Below, in pieces: positions 25,514-33,736 of a DNA stretch of 64,000 bases (positions within the stretch are counted from its first letter, which is position 1; every line of letters begins with the position of its first letter). Position numbers and translations under genes: made by a program. The stretch covers positions 3,534,001-3,598,000 of the forward strand of contig NZ_CP195790.1 in the NCBI RefSeq assembly GCF_051465645.1, read 5' to 3'. A model generated the notes under the pieces. It did no database searches, had not been told where the DNA came from, and was given only the letters and a program-made list of their open reading frames with translations. This DNA is from Planctomicrobium sp051465645. GTDB lineage: Bacteria; Planctomycetota; Planctomycetia; Planctomycetales; Planctomycetaceae.

Positions 25514-27127
25514 ATGACGATCGTACCGGTTCTTTCAACTTGGCATGCGAGTTTCGTTCCCCAGGGAGAGCACCGCAAATCACGAATTCTGTCACTAACA
25601 ACTTTGGTCTGCCTAGTTGCTGCTGCGTTTTTGCACATCTCGCCGGTGGTTCACGCTCAGGATATCCAGGGAAAACGGCTCCAACTTTTGCAGAAGCGGT
25701 ACGACGAACGCAGGGAGCGTTTTGTTCGCGAAATGCACCTCCTCGCGGATGACTGCGAGTCGAAAAGCTTCTTCACCGACGCAGAAGCAATCCGCTCGCG
25801 AGCAAAACCGGTTGATGCCGGGGCGTATCAACTCGACGACTTGCCGGAATTCATCATTCCCGCCCTGCCGCTGACAATGCCGGACATCGAACGTGAATGG
25901 CGTGCAAAACTTCAGAAGACCGAACGGGCTTTCGCGTCGGATATCTACAAGATTGCCAGAGACGCATTGCGCCTTGGCCTGCCGAGCTACACATTCCAAT
26001 TGGTTCGTGAAGTCGCCTTTCATGACCCCAACAATCCCAGTGCTCGTGGAATGTTGGGCTATGTCACAGATAAAGGCCGTTGGACAACACCATTTTTGCG
26101 ACGAATGTCCCAAACCGGGTTCATCGACCATCCTCGATTTGGCTGGATCGACTCAAAGCACGTCGACCGCTATGAGAATGGTGAGCGATTCTATGACAGT
26201 CAGTGGATGAGTACTGAGAAAGAAGCGGCCCTGCGAACCGACCTCAACAACGCCTGGGAAGCGACTACAGAAAACTTCCTTGTACGGACAAATCATAGTC
26301 TTGAGAAAGGGGTGGAGATCGCCCGCATGCTTGAGACATTTCACAAGTTCTTTCTGCGAGAATACACCGCATTCTTCAATTCTCAGCAGCAGATGGAAAA
26401 GCTGCTCGATACCGGAACGCGCGTTACTTGGGATCCCTCCAAACGCTATCGAGTCACCTACTTCCGCAACAAAGACGAATTTGTCTCGCACCTGAAATCG
26501 CGGCAACCGCAGATTGAATTGGCGAACGGGCTCTATCTCCCTCGTGATCGCATGGCGTACTTCTTCAACGAAGACCAGTCAGCACAACCCGGGACGGCCG
26601 AGAAACTTGAAGAAACCATGTTTCACGAGGTGACCCATCAGCTTCTCGGGGAGAGCCGCAAAGGTCTCTTCGACGTCGGCGAGAAATCCGACTTCTGGGC
26701 TGTCGAAGGCTTCGCAAGCTACATGGAGAGTTTCATTCCAGAACAACGCGAACAACAGGTCGGCGACCCAAGGCACATCCGCATCTATTGGGCGAGAAGC
26801 AAGATCATCGACGAGAACGAATACCGTCCGATGCGTGAATTCATTGCTCTGGGACGACCAGCGTTCCCATTGCAGGCCGAAGCGTACAACCAATCAGCCG
26901 CGATGGTGCATTTCTTTCTCAACTACAATGAAGGCGAGTACCAAGACGCATTCATTGCCTATTTATCGGATGTCTACAACCCGGCAAAAGCACGAAAGCA
27001 GAGTCTCGAAGATCTCGTCGGAGCACGTTATGAAGCATTGGATGTGCAGTTCATCGAATACCTGAAGGGCCTCCCCTCCGATGCTCCACCTGGAATGAAT
27101 GCTGTTCCATTCACGGGAAACCCATGA
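25514..27127 (+). CDS. Secreted DUF1570-type putative zinc peptidase
   Basis: A 537-residue protein. The signal peptide is at about residues 25-50 (RILSLTTLVCLVAAAFLHISPVVHAQ). The C-terminal half matches planctomycete DUF1570 proteins. It has MFHEVTHQLLGESRKG, an HExxH zinc site, followed by FWAVEGFASYMES, with a Glu in position to be the third ligand. This is a gluzincin-like layout. The N-terminal half is helical and charged. Its stop codon overlaps the start of the radical-SAM gene (ATGA), so the two are coupled. The ATG at 25514 is preferred over 25460 because it places the signal peptide near the N-terminus. The substrate is unknown. Confidence 0.8.
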   Translation: MTIVPVLSTWHASFVPQGEHRKSRILSLTTLVCLVAAAFLHISPVVHAQDIQGKRLQLLQKRYDERRERFVREMHLLADDCESKSFFTDAEAIRSRAKPVDAGAYQLDDLPEFIIPALPLTMPDIEREWRAKLQKTERAFASDIYKIARDALRLGLPSYTFQLVREVAFHDPNNPSARGMLGYVTDKGRWTTPFLRRMSQTGFIDHPRFGWIDSKHVDRYENGERFYDSQWMSTEKEAALRTDLNNAWEATTENFLVRTNHSLEKGVEIARMLETFHKFFLREYTAFFNSQQQMEKLLDTGTRVTWDPSKRYRVTYFRNKDEFVSHLKSRQPQIELANGLYLPRDRMAYFFNEDQSAQPGTAEKLEETMFHEVTHQLLGESRKGLFDVGEKSDFWAVEGFASYMESFIPEQREQQVGDPRHIRIYWARSKIIDENEYRPMREFIALGRPAFPLQAEAYNQSAAMVHFFLNYNEGEYQDAFIAYLSDVYNPAKARKQSLEDLVGARYEALDVQFIEYLKGLPSDAPPGMNAVPFTGNP

Positions 27128-27987
27128 CCCTGCAACTGAATCAGGTCACGATCGGCAACATTCTGACCAGAACGTCTGGTTACTTGCAGACCGTGTCATC
27201 GCATTCAGTTCAGCCTTATTGTGGGTGCACATTTGGTCGCTCCCTCTGCGGAGTCGGATGCTACGTGCGGCACAACGGCCATCTTCTTCGCGGACGAAGT
27301 TGGGGAGAGTTTCTGGACGTTCGAGTCAATGCCGCCGAGTCTTATCAAACGCATTACGAACGGGAACGGAATTGGGCGCATCGCCAACGAGGCACGTTTT
27401 CGCTCTTCTGTTCCAGCTCGACCGACCCATTTCTTCCACAGGAAAAGAAATGGCAGATCACTCGCAGTCTGTTACTCGCGATGCAAGAACAGCCTCCAGA
27501 TGAGTTAATCCTGCAAACACACTCGCCCAGCGTTCTTGATGTCATCGAGATACTGATCTCGTTGAACACTCGCTGTCGCCTCAGAGTACATCTTTCAATC
27601 GAAACGGATCGCGATCGAATTCCCGGTCTGCCTCCCCCGGCCGCCAGTGTGCAGGCCCGATTAAACACCTGCAAAAAATTGCGATCAGCAGGGATTCGCA
27701 CCGTCGTCACAGTTGCTCCCTTACTGCCCATCGAGAGCCCACACCGGTTCTTTGAACAGATCGCTGACGTGGCCGATGCTGTCGTGATTGATCACTTCAT
27801 TCAGGGAGACGGGTCAGACGATGGTTCGCGCACACTCCGAACACAACTTCCTATGAAGATGGCGGCGGTCGATCCGAGTTCCATCACTCTTGCGTATCGC
27901 GACCAGATGGTTGCCGTCGCTCAGCAATATCTACCAGGCCGAGTCGGCGTGAACATCGATGGATTCGCAGGTCGCATGCTTCCATGA
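27124..27987 (+). CDS. Radical-SAM-like protein of the SPL/COG1533 type with atypical cysteine motif
   Basis: A 287-residue protein resembling spore photoproduct lyase-like radical-SAM proteins. The supporting stretches are QPYCGCTFGRSLCGVGCYVRHN near residue 30, SSSTDPFLPQE, the strand RLRVHLSIETDRD, the helix RLNTCKKLRSAGI and VTVAPLLPI. The usual C-x3-C-x2-C cluster motif is replaced by Cys35, Cys42 and Cys46 (C-x6-C-x3-C), with an extra Cys33. A family-specific cluster ligation is therefore possible. It is translationally coupled to the DUF1570 gene by a 4-bp overlap. No DNA repair partner is adjacent, and the reaction is unknown. Confidence 0.75.
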   Translation: MTLQLNQVTIGNILTRTSGYLQTVSSHSVQPYCGCTFGRSLCGVGCYVRHNGHLLRGRSWGEFLDVRVNAAESYQTHYERERNWAHRQRGTFSLFCSSSTDPFLPQEKKWQITRSLLLAMQEQPPDELILQTHSPSVLDVIEILISLNTRCRLRVHLSIETDRDRIPGLPPPAASVQARLNTCKKLRSAGIRTVVTVAPLLPIESPHRFFEQIADVADAVVIDHFIQGDGSDDGSRTLRTQLPMKMAAVDPSSITLAYRDQMVAVAQQYLPGRVGVNIDGFAGRMLP

Positions 27988-28076
27988 TCTGCGAGAAGCA
28001 TGTTGTGATGAGAGTAGACCGGTGAAAAGCACACGAGAAACAAGTTAACTTCAAGCGGAATCATTGCCAGATCCGC

Positions 28077-28934
28077 TTAACCGCCGAAGGCACTGTAGCG
28101 ACGCACTCCAGCATAAAACGCAACACGATTCGCGATCCACAACCCGATCACCCATGCCAGCTGCACCAACAGAAGTTGCGCCATCTGAGTGTGATCGTAT
28201 CGCCCCAGCCAGATCGCCGCCGGTTCATAAGCAAGAAACCGAAACGGCAGGAGCTGAATGATTCCATGAGCCCAGGGAGGCAGGAAGTCCAAGGGGATCA
28301 TATGCCCGGACAGGAAGTAGTTCAGCATCATGTAGATGAACAACAGCGAACTGACTTCCAGAAACCAGAATGCAATCAGTCCCAGCAAGGCTTCAATCAG
28401 AAACCCCAACAGAAACGCCATCACAAGACAGGCAACACAACTGGCGATCGTGAAGAGATCCGGCGTTGGGGGAAAATAACTGCGGCACAACCAGAACACA
28501 AAAACGAACGGGCCGAGCGCGACTCCGTAATACACAATCTTGTGGGCGATGCGATGCCAGAAGAGATAGCCGAGCATATCGATCGGCTGTGTCAGAAACT
28601 TCTTGATCGAACCGTCGCGAACCTGAGCAGCAATTCCCGTAGCCAGCCCCGGCATACTTGAGAACGCGCGTCCCAGCATCGTCATCAGGTAATAGGCCAC
28701 CATATTCTGATAGGTGTAGCCACCAATCTCTGCGTGTGCGTTTTCCGTTCCGACCGCGAAAACGGCTCCCCAGAGAAAGATCTGAGTGACGATCGGCAGA
28801 AAGCGAAACAACGTTCCCAGTGCAAAGTCGGCCCGATAAACAAGACGTTCTTCAATGCAGGTGCGCAAAATGATCCAATTGATCCGCCATCGGCTGATCC
28901 AATCGGAAGTGGAATGTGATGCGACGTCTGCCAT
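28077..28934 (-). CDS. ABC-2 type transporter permease
   Basis: A 285-residue integral membrane protein with about six hydrophobic segments, including FLPIVTQIFLWGAVFAVG, YYGVALGPFVFVFWLC, ASCVACLVMAFLLGFLIEALLGLIAFWFLE and VQLAWVIGLWIANRVAF. It resembles permeases of the COG4587/COG3694 group that pair with COG4586-type ATPases. It lies about 95 bp downstream of such an ATPase on the same strand. These exporters usually have two different permeases, but only one is encoded here, so it may act as a homodimer or recruit a distant partner. Confidence 0.88.
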   Translation of the reverse strand: MADVASHSTSDWISRWRINWIILRTCIEERLVYRADFALGTLFRFLPIVTQIFLWGAVFAVGTENAHAEIGGYTYQNMVAYYLMTMLGRAFSSMPGLATGIAAQVRDGSIKKFLTQPIDMLGYLFWHRIAHKIVYYGVALGPFVFVFWLCRSYFPPTPDLFTIASCVACLVMAFLLGFLIEALLGLIAFWFLEVSSLLFIYMMLNYFLSGHMIPLDFLPPWAHGIIQLLPFRFLAYEPAAIWLGRYDHTQMAQLLLVQLAWVIGLWIANRVAFYAGVRRYSAFGG

Positions 28935-29029
28935 CCGAATCGAGCCACTCTCTTAAATACAGTTTTTCATGTAGTTTCTTAACACACACTTCGAACGATC
29001 AGGTCAGCTGAGCACCAGCAACTCACGAA

Positions 29030-30046
29030 CTATGAGGCGACCGGAGACATCTCTCCGACGGCCTGCCTGTCATGAGTTGAGGAAAACATTTCGGCGATCA
29101 CTTCTTCCAATGGCCGATCCTGCACACCCACGTCTTCCACCTGATACTGTGCAAGGATGGCTCCCAACACATCAGGCACTCTCGCCCGTTCCACTTCAAT
29201 CTTCACACGAGGCAGTGTCGATTCGAGGACGGTCCCGAATCGCTCCAGCCCGGCGGGATTGACCGCTGGAGCAAATTGCAGGCTGATGACTTTGTTCTGG
29301 CTGAACCGTTCTACAATCTCCGCTAACGGGCCGTCGTGCTTGATCTGTCCATCGTTGATGATGACAGCACGCTTACAAAGAACTTCGACATCCTTCATAT
29401 AGTGACTCGTCAGGATGACCGTAATTTTCCTCTGAGCCTGATAGTACCGAAGGAACTCCTGCACGCGTCGTTGAGAGATCACATCGAGGCCAATCGTCGG
29501 CTCATCGAGCAGCAGAACTTCAGGGCTATGCAGCAACGCGGCGATCAGTTCCATCCGCATCCGCTCACCCAGTGAAAGCTCCCGAACCGGTTGAGCAATC
29601 AGCTTTCGCACTTCCAGCAGATCGACCAGCTCATCGCGGCGACGATCGAAATCTTCGGCAGGAATGCGATAGATCTCCCGATGCAGGCGAAACGATTCCT
29701 GAGCAGGCAAATCCCACCACAATTGGTTCTTCTGCCCCATCACGAGCGAAAAGCGACGACGAAACGCATTTTCACGTTTCCATGGGACATGCCCCAACAC
29801 TTCTGCATGTCCGGAGGTCGGATAGATCAACCCGGAAAGCAGCTTCAACGTGGTTGTTTTGCCTGCTCCGTTGGGGCCAAGAAACGCAACCATCTCGCCA
29901 GGCTCGATGCGCAAGCTGACATTTCGAACGGCTTCAACCGTCTTGTATTCACGGTGAAACAACCCGCGAACAGATGCCCATAAGCCTTCCTGCTTCTGGT
30001 ACACCCGATAGGTTTTGCAAAGATCCTGAACAACAATGGCTGACAT
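29030..30046 (-). CDS. ABC transporter ATP-binding protein
   Basis: A 338-residue ATPase of an ABC-2 exporter. Seen: Walker A FLGPNGAGKTTTLKLLSG, Q-loop region FSLVMGQKNQLWWDLPAQES, signature motif LSLGERMRMELIAALLH, Walker B VLLLDEPTIGLD and the H-loop LTSHYM. A C-terminal extension of about 90 residues is typical of the COG4586 group. The ATG at 30046 is chosen because it opens the ATPase fold (MSAIVVQDLCKTYRV); an upstream TTG at 30160 would add an unrelated tail. The permease gene follows. The cargo is unknown. Confidence 0.93.
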   Translation of the reverse strand: MSAIVVQDLCKTYRVYQKQEGLWASVRGLFHREYKTVEAVRNVSLRIEPGEMVAFLGPNGAGKTTTLKLLSGLIYPTSGHAEVLGHVPWKRENAFRRRFSLVMGQKNQLWWDLPAQESFRLHREIYRIPAEDFDRRRDELVDLLEVRKLIAQPVRELSLGERMRMELIAALLHSPEVLLLDEPTIGLDVISQRRVQEFLRYYQAQRKITVILTSHYMKDVEVLCKRAVIINDGQIKHDGPLAEIVERFSQNKVISLQFAPAVNPAGLERFGTVLESTLPRVKIEVERARVPDVLGAILAQYQVEDVGVQDRPLEEVIAEMFSSTHDRQAVGEMSPVAS

Positions 30047-30184
30047 GAAGAATGCAACAATCTGATCTGGATTGAACGAACAGAAAAACGATCGGCGAAC
30101 TTCAGGCAAATTCTGGTTGCATTCTACCGAGTACCGCACACCCGTACACAGGGACAGCAATCACTTCTGCAGGTGATTCGAAAA

Positions 30185-31318
30185 TCATCCCCGTAATCGC
30201 TTACGACGTCCTTTCACAAATGACTGCACCACCATGTTTCCCATGTCCTGGGCATTGCAGGTGGCACTGATCCCTTTGGTTACCTGAGCCATTTGTTCTA
30301 CGAAGTTGACCAGTCCGTAATAGAAATAGTCTTCGACTAATGCAAAACTCGAAATCTGAATTCCTTCACTCGCACACCGTTTGGCTTCCGACAACGTAAT
30401 CCGGGAAGTCTTCTCGGAAGGCGGATAAATCAACAGAATATCGCGTCCTTCAACGTGGGCGGTCGGCTCTCCATCGGTGATCAGAATGATCTGACGATTC
30501 GCCGCTGGCTGACGACGCAGAATTCGCCTCGCAAACTGCAACCCGGCGTGAATATTGGTGAAGTGTTCCGGCACAAACTTGGGTGGATGATCCAGATTGA
30601 TGCGGAGATGCACATGCGGGTCAAACAGGCTGACTTTCTTCGGGGCAGAGAGCAGTAACTCACGCTCCGTCATTGGGGTTGCGTACGTGTGAAAGCCGAC
30701 AATCTGCAGAAAATCATTCTGGTAGCGTGAACGAACCAGCCCCTGCATCGCCATCGCAACCCGTTTCGCCGCACCATATTTCCCATATCGGGACATGCTG
30801 CCTGACATATCCAGCAGAACGACGGTCGCACAACTGGTCTGATAGTCAGTCTCGTAGATCACGAGATCCTCTTCAGACAACTCGATAGGAGATCCGCCCC
30901 CTTGCCGAACGAGTGCGTTCTTCAACGTCTCGTGCATGTTCAGATTGGCAACAGGATCGCCAAACTCATACGGCTTCGATTCATCCTGAACGGTCTGGCC
31001 CGCTCCACGAAAATCCGATTCGTGTCGGCCCAACTTGTCGCGACTCTGAATATTGAACAGTTGCTCAAGCGTCTTCTGTTCAACCCGTTTCAACCCTTTG
31101 GGCGTAATCCGGTACTGCCCATCACGGTCTTTTTCGATCAGCCCACGCTTAACCAATTTGTCGACAATGTCCGGGTTCTCGTCTGCCCATTGTTCGAATG
31201 CAGGAAGGATGTCATCGCCATGCTCCAGGAAATATTCTGAAAGCTGGTCGAAGATCTCATCTGCGGACTGTGGGTTGAAGCTCTGTGAGCCATCCCATTT
31301 CGAGAACTCGAACTGCAT
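30185..31318 (-). CDS. VWA domain protein
   Basis: A 377-residue cytoplasmic protein. The C-terminal von Willebrand A domain carries the MIDAS motif DMSGSMS, a conserved Thr region (FTNIHAGLQFARRIL) and IILITDGEPTAH. The N-terminal half is helical and charged. Such COG4867-like VWA proteins often work with MoxR/magnesium-chelatase-type AAA+ ATPases, but none is in the window. It starts 4 bp after the stop of a small putative zinc-binding protein gene on the same strand, so the two form an operon. The function is unknown. Confidence 0.85.
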   Translation of the reverse strand: MQFEFSKWDGSQSFNPQSADEIFDQLSEYFLEHGDDILPAFEQWADENPDIVDKLVKRGLIEKDRDGQYRITPKGLKRVEQKTLEQLFNIQSRDKLGRHESDFRGAGQTVQDESKPYEFGDPVANLNMHETLKNALVRQGGGSPIELSEEDLVIYETDYQTSCATVVLLDMSGSMSRYGKYGAAKRVAMAMQGLVRSRYQNDFLQIVGFHTYATPMTERELLLSAPKKVSLFDPHVHLRINLDHPPKFVPEHFTNIHAGLQFARRILRRQPAANRQIILITDGEPTAHVEGRDILLIYPPSEKTSRITLSEAKRCASEGIQISSFALVEDYFYYGLVNFVEQMAQVTKGISATCNAQDMGNMVVQSFVKGRRKRLRG

Positions 31319-31322
31319 GGCA

Positions 31323-31730
31323 TTAAGTCTCCGGAGGGAGGTCTTTCATTGCATCATCAGGTTTCACGTCACGAGATTCGACATCGGTGGATTCGACTTC
31401 AGCTTTCTCGCTGGCCTCTCCGACTGCTGGCAATTCAGAGCGAGGGCCTTGTGGCTTCTTTTCTCTTTTTGGTCGGTTGCCACCATCAGCGGAATCTGAC
31501 GGAGCAGGTTCTTCCGGCCCACAATCTTCTTCCGTCATGACCAGATCGAGTTCAGGAGGCGTCGGTTTGGCGTATCGCTTCCCTTCAATCAGTTGCATTT
31601 GCGGAGCAGGTTGACTGCATGAACAGAGAACGGTGGTCACGCTCGCCGGCATTTTCCGTTCGCGCGAGCAGGCTGGGCATCGCCACAAACGTCGAACGTC
31701 ATTTTGAATACGAACACCGGGGCCGCGCAT
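31323..31730 (-). CDS. Small putative zinc-ribbon protein, hypothetical
   Basis: A 135-residue product from the ATG at 31730 (an in-frame upstream start at 31748 is possible). The N-terminus has a C-x-x-C (WRCPACSRER) and a C-x-C (VLCSCSQ) that could bind one zinc. The rest is acidic, Pro/Glu/Lys-rich and probably disordered. It is cotranscribed with the downstream VWA protein (4-bp gap), so it may be an accessory of that protein. No family is recognised. Confidence 0.65.
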   Translation of the reverse strand: MRGPGVRIQNDVRRLWRCPACSRERKMPASVTTVLCSCSQPAPQMQLIEGKRYAKPTPPELDLVMTEEDCGPEEPAPSDSADGGNRPKREKKPQGPRSELPAVGEASEKAEVESTDVESRDVKPDDAMKDLPPET

Positions 31731-32045
31731 CGGATTTCCTGTCACCAACCAAAAGCAATTCCTCGATGAACCTCGTCGTTCATCTGACCGTCTCTTTTTG
31801 ATTGTAAACGGCGGAAGCCAATTCAGCGACCCCCTTTACAAGGTCAAACGACAAGCCGAGGGGGACATGCGACCTCTCACAGCCTCTTTTCCCTGCGAAT
31901 CAGGGGAGCAACCGGTCGAATTGAACTGGAATCCGATGGTCAGAGCCCCCAGAAATCGACGGCTGGTAGATCAATTTGAAAAATGCCCTAGAATATGGAC
32001 GTCTTCTCACCGGCTTCTCCTTCACAACAGTCAACAGGTTCGTCG

Positions 32046-33086
32046 ATGCTGAGTCCTGCACTCCAGAATTCCCGCTTCATGAAGGCAGCCCGTTGCGAAC
32101 CGACGGATTGCACACCCGTCTGGATCATGCGACAAGCCGGTCGATACCTGCCTGAGTACATGGCTGTCCGCAGCAAGGTCACCTTCATCGAGCTCTGCAA
32201 GCGGCCGGAACTGGCTGCTGAAGTGACGCTGACCGCTCGCGAAGTCCTGGGTGTTGACGCCGCCATTCTCTTCGCGGACCTGCTCCCCATCCTCGAACCG
32301 ATGGGCTTCAATCTGGAGTACCAGAAAGGGGAAGGCCCTGTCATTCACAATCCACTTCTGTCCGCGAAAGAAGTCGATCGCGTGCAGCCAGTGGACGACC
32401 TGTCGCTGGTCGGCTACGTCTTCGACGCTGTGAAACTGATTCGCAGCCAATTGCCGGCAGACATTCCGTTGTTGGGTTTCGCAGGCGCTCCGTTCACACT
32501 TGCCTCGTATGCCATCGAAGGGGGCGGGTCGAAGAACTACGTTCGAACAAAATCTCTGATGTTCGGCGATGAAGCGGCATGGGACGTTCTCATGAGCAAG
32601 TTCGTCGACACACTTGGGCGTTACTTAAATGCACAAGTCGAAGCTGGGTGTCAGGCCGTTCAGATTTTCGACAGTTGGGTCGGCTGCCTCGGACCTGCAG
32701 ACTACCGACGCTACGTTCTTCCATACACGAAGCGGTTGATTGAGTCGCTTCCCAAAGACGTTCCCGTCATCAACTTCATGACAGGCAATCCGGCCTTGCT
32801 GGTTGATCAGGCATCTGCCGGGGGACAGGTTGTTGGAATCGATTGGCGTGTTGACTTCAAGACAGCCCGCCAGGTTGTTGGCCCCAACCGTGCCATTCAG
32901 GGGAACCTCGATCCGGTCTCTCTGTACTGCGAAATTCCCGTACTGAAACAACGGGTGCAAGATCTGCTCAACGACGCACAGGGAGATGGACACATCTTCA
33001 ACCTGGGGCACGGCGTTCATCCCGACATGAACCCCGACAATGTGAAAGCACTGGTCCGCATGGTTCACGAACTGAGCGCCCGATAA
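32046..33086 (+). CDS. hemE: Uroporphyrinogen decarboxylase
   Basis: Decarboxylates the four acetate groups of uroporphyrinogen III to give coproporphyrinogen III in haem biosynthesis, in the cytoplasm. The 346-residue length is standard. Seen: the N-terminal signature TPVWIMRQAGRYLPEYM with the substrate-binding Arg residues, ILFADLLPILEPMG with the catalytic Asp, GFAGAPFTLASYAIEGGGSK, QIFDSWVGCLGP and the C-terminal NLGHGVHPDMNPDNVKALV. The ATG at 32046 fits the family start; an earlier in-frame ATG at 31995 adds 17 residues. It is monocistronic with its own terminator. Confidence 0.96.
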   Translation: MLSPALQNSRFMKAARCEPTDCTPVWIMRQAGRYLPEYMAVRSKVTFIELCKRPELAAEVTLTAREVLGVDAAILFADLLPILEPMGFNLEYQKGEGPVIHNPLLSAKEVDRVQPVDDLSLVGYVFDAVKLIRSQLPADIPLLGFAGAPFTLASYAIEGGGSKNYVRTKSLMFGDEAAWDVLMSKFVDTLGRYLNAQVEAGCQAVQIFDSWVGCLGPADYRRYVLPYTKRLIESLPKDVPVINFMTGNPALLVDQASAGGQVVGIDWRVDFKTARQVVGPNRAIQGNLDPVSLYCEIPVLKQRVQDLLNDAQGDGHIFNLGHGVHPDMNPDNVKALVRMVHELSAR

Positions 33087-33134
33087 CCTCCGGCCAGAGA
33101 TAACGGCCAAAGACAGCGACCAGAGACAAACGAG

Positions 33135-33175
33135 AGTCCGCAGCAATCAAAAATGAAACTGCTGCGGACTTTTTC
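33135..33175 (+). terminator. Rho-independent terminator of hemE
   Basis: A perfect 11-bp stem (AGTCCGCAGCA / TGCTGCGGACT) with a 14-nt loop, then TTTTT on the plus strand. Confidence 0.92.
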
Positions 33176-33235
33176 CGTTTGCAACAAAGGGACAGGCAGA
33201 GACTCAGATCAAATTCCTTGAGCAGAGATTCTGCA

Positions 33236-33508
33236 TTATCGCTGCTGCAGGTATTCCTCAATACGCTCGGCTTTTCTGAGCAGGTACGGAATATGGCGAT
33301 TGTTGGCCTCAACAAATTGAGCCAGCAACCGCATATGTTCTTTGAAGTCCTCTGTGAACTTGGCATTCTCCTGATCGCGCCAGGTCGCGCTTAACGCTTC
33401 CAGCTGATTCCCCAGCATCGAAGCCTGATCGCCGAGCGTGTTGTTGAACTGCTTCAACTTCATCGCGAAGGCCCGAAGTTCTTCAGGATTTGCAATTGCC
33501 TGTGCCAT
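33236..33508 (-). CDS. WXG100/ESAT-6-like small helical protein
   Basis: A 90-residue all-helical protein with a helix-turn-helix hairpin layout: helix 1 NPEELRAFAMKLKQFNNTLGDQASMLGNQLEAL, turn SATWRDQENAKF, helix 2 TEDFKEHMRLLAQFVEANNRH. The single Trp at the turn matches the WXG100 fold, although the classic W-x-G reads W-R-D. A YxxxE-like end (IEEYLQQR) is present. Family members are substrates or structural partners of type VII (ESX/Yuk) secretion in Gram-positives. No EssC/EccC ATPase is nearby. It is a single gene, convergent to hemE. Confidence 0.75.
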   Translation of the reverse strand: MAQAIANPEELRAFAMKLKQFNNTLGDQASMLGNQLEALSATWRDQENAKFTEDFKEHMRLLAQFVEANNRHIPYLLRKAERIEEYLQQR

Positions 33509-33736
33509 TTCTGCTCCCTTTTCAGAGTACCGGCGCGAGACTGCGTTCCTTGAGTATACGAAGAAATTTGCACTCTAAGAAATCCGGGAACGCCACTTTG
33601 CTTTGCGGATCACCTCCATGAGGGGTACCATCCAATGTGTCGAACCGAGAGTCGGCCACACTGAATGATGACGTTACGGCTGAATCTGTACGCAATCACC
33701 TTCCCCCAATTCTCTCTCCTGAGTAAAGCGAGCTCT

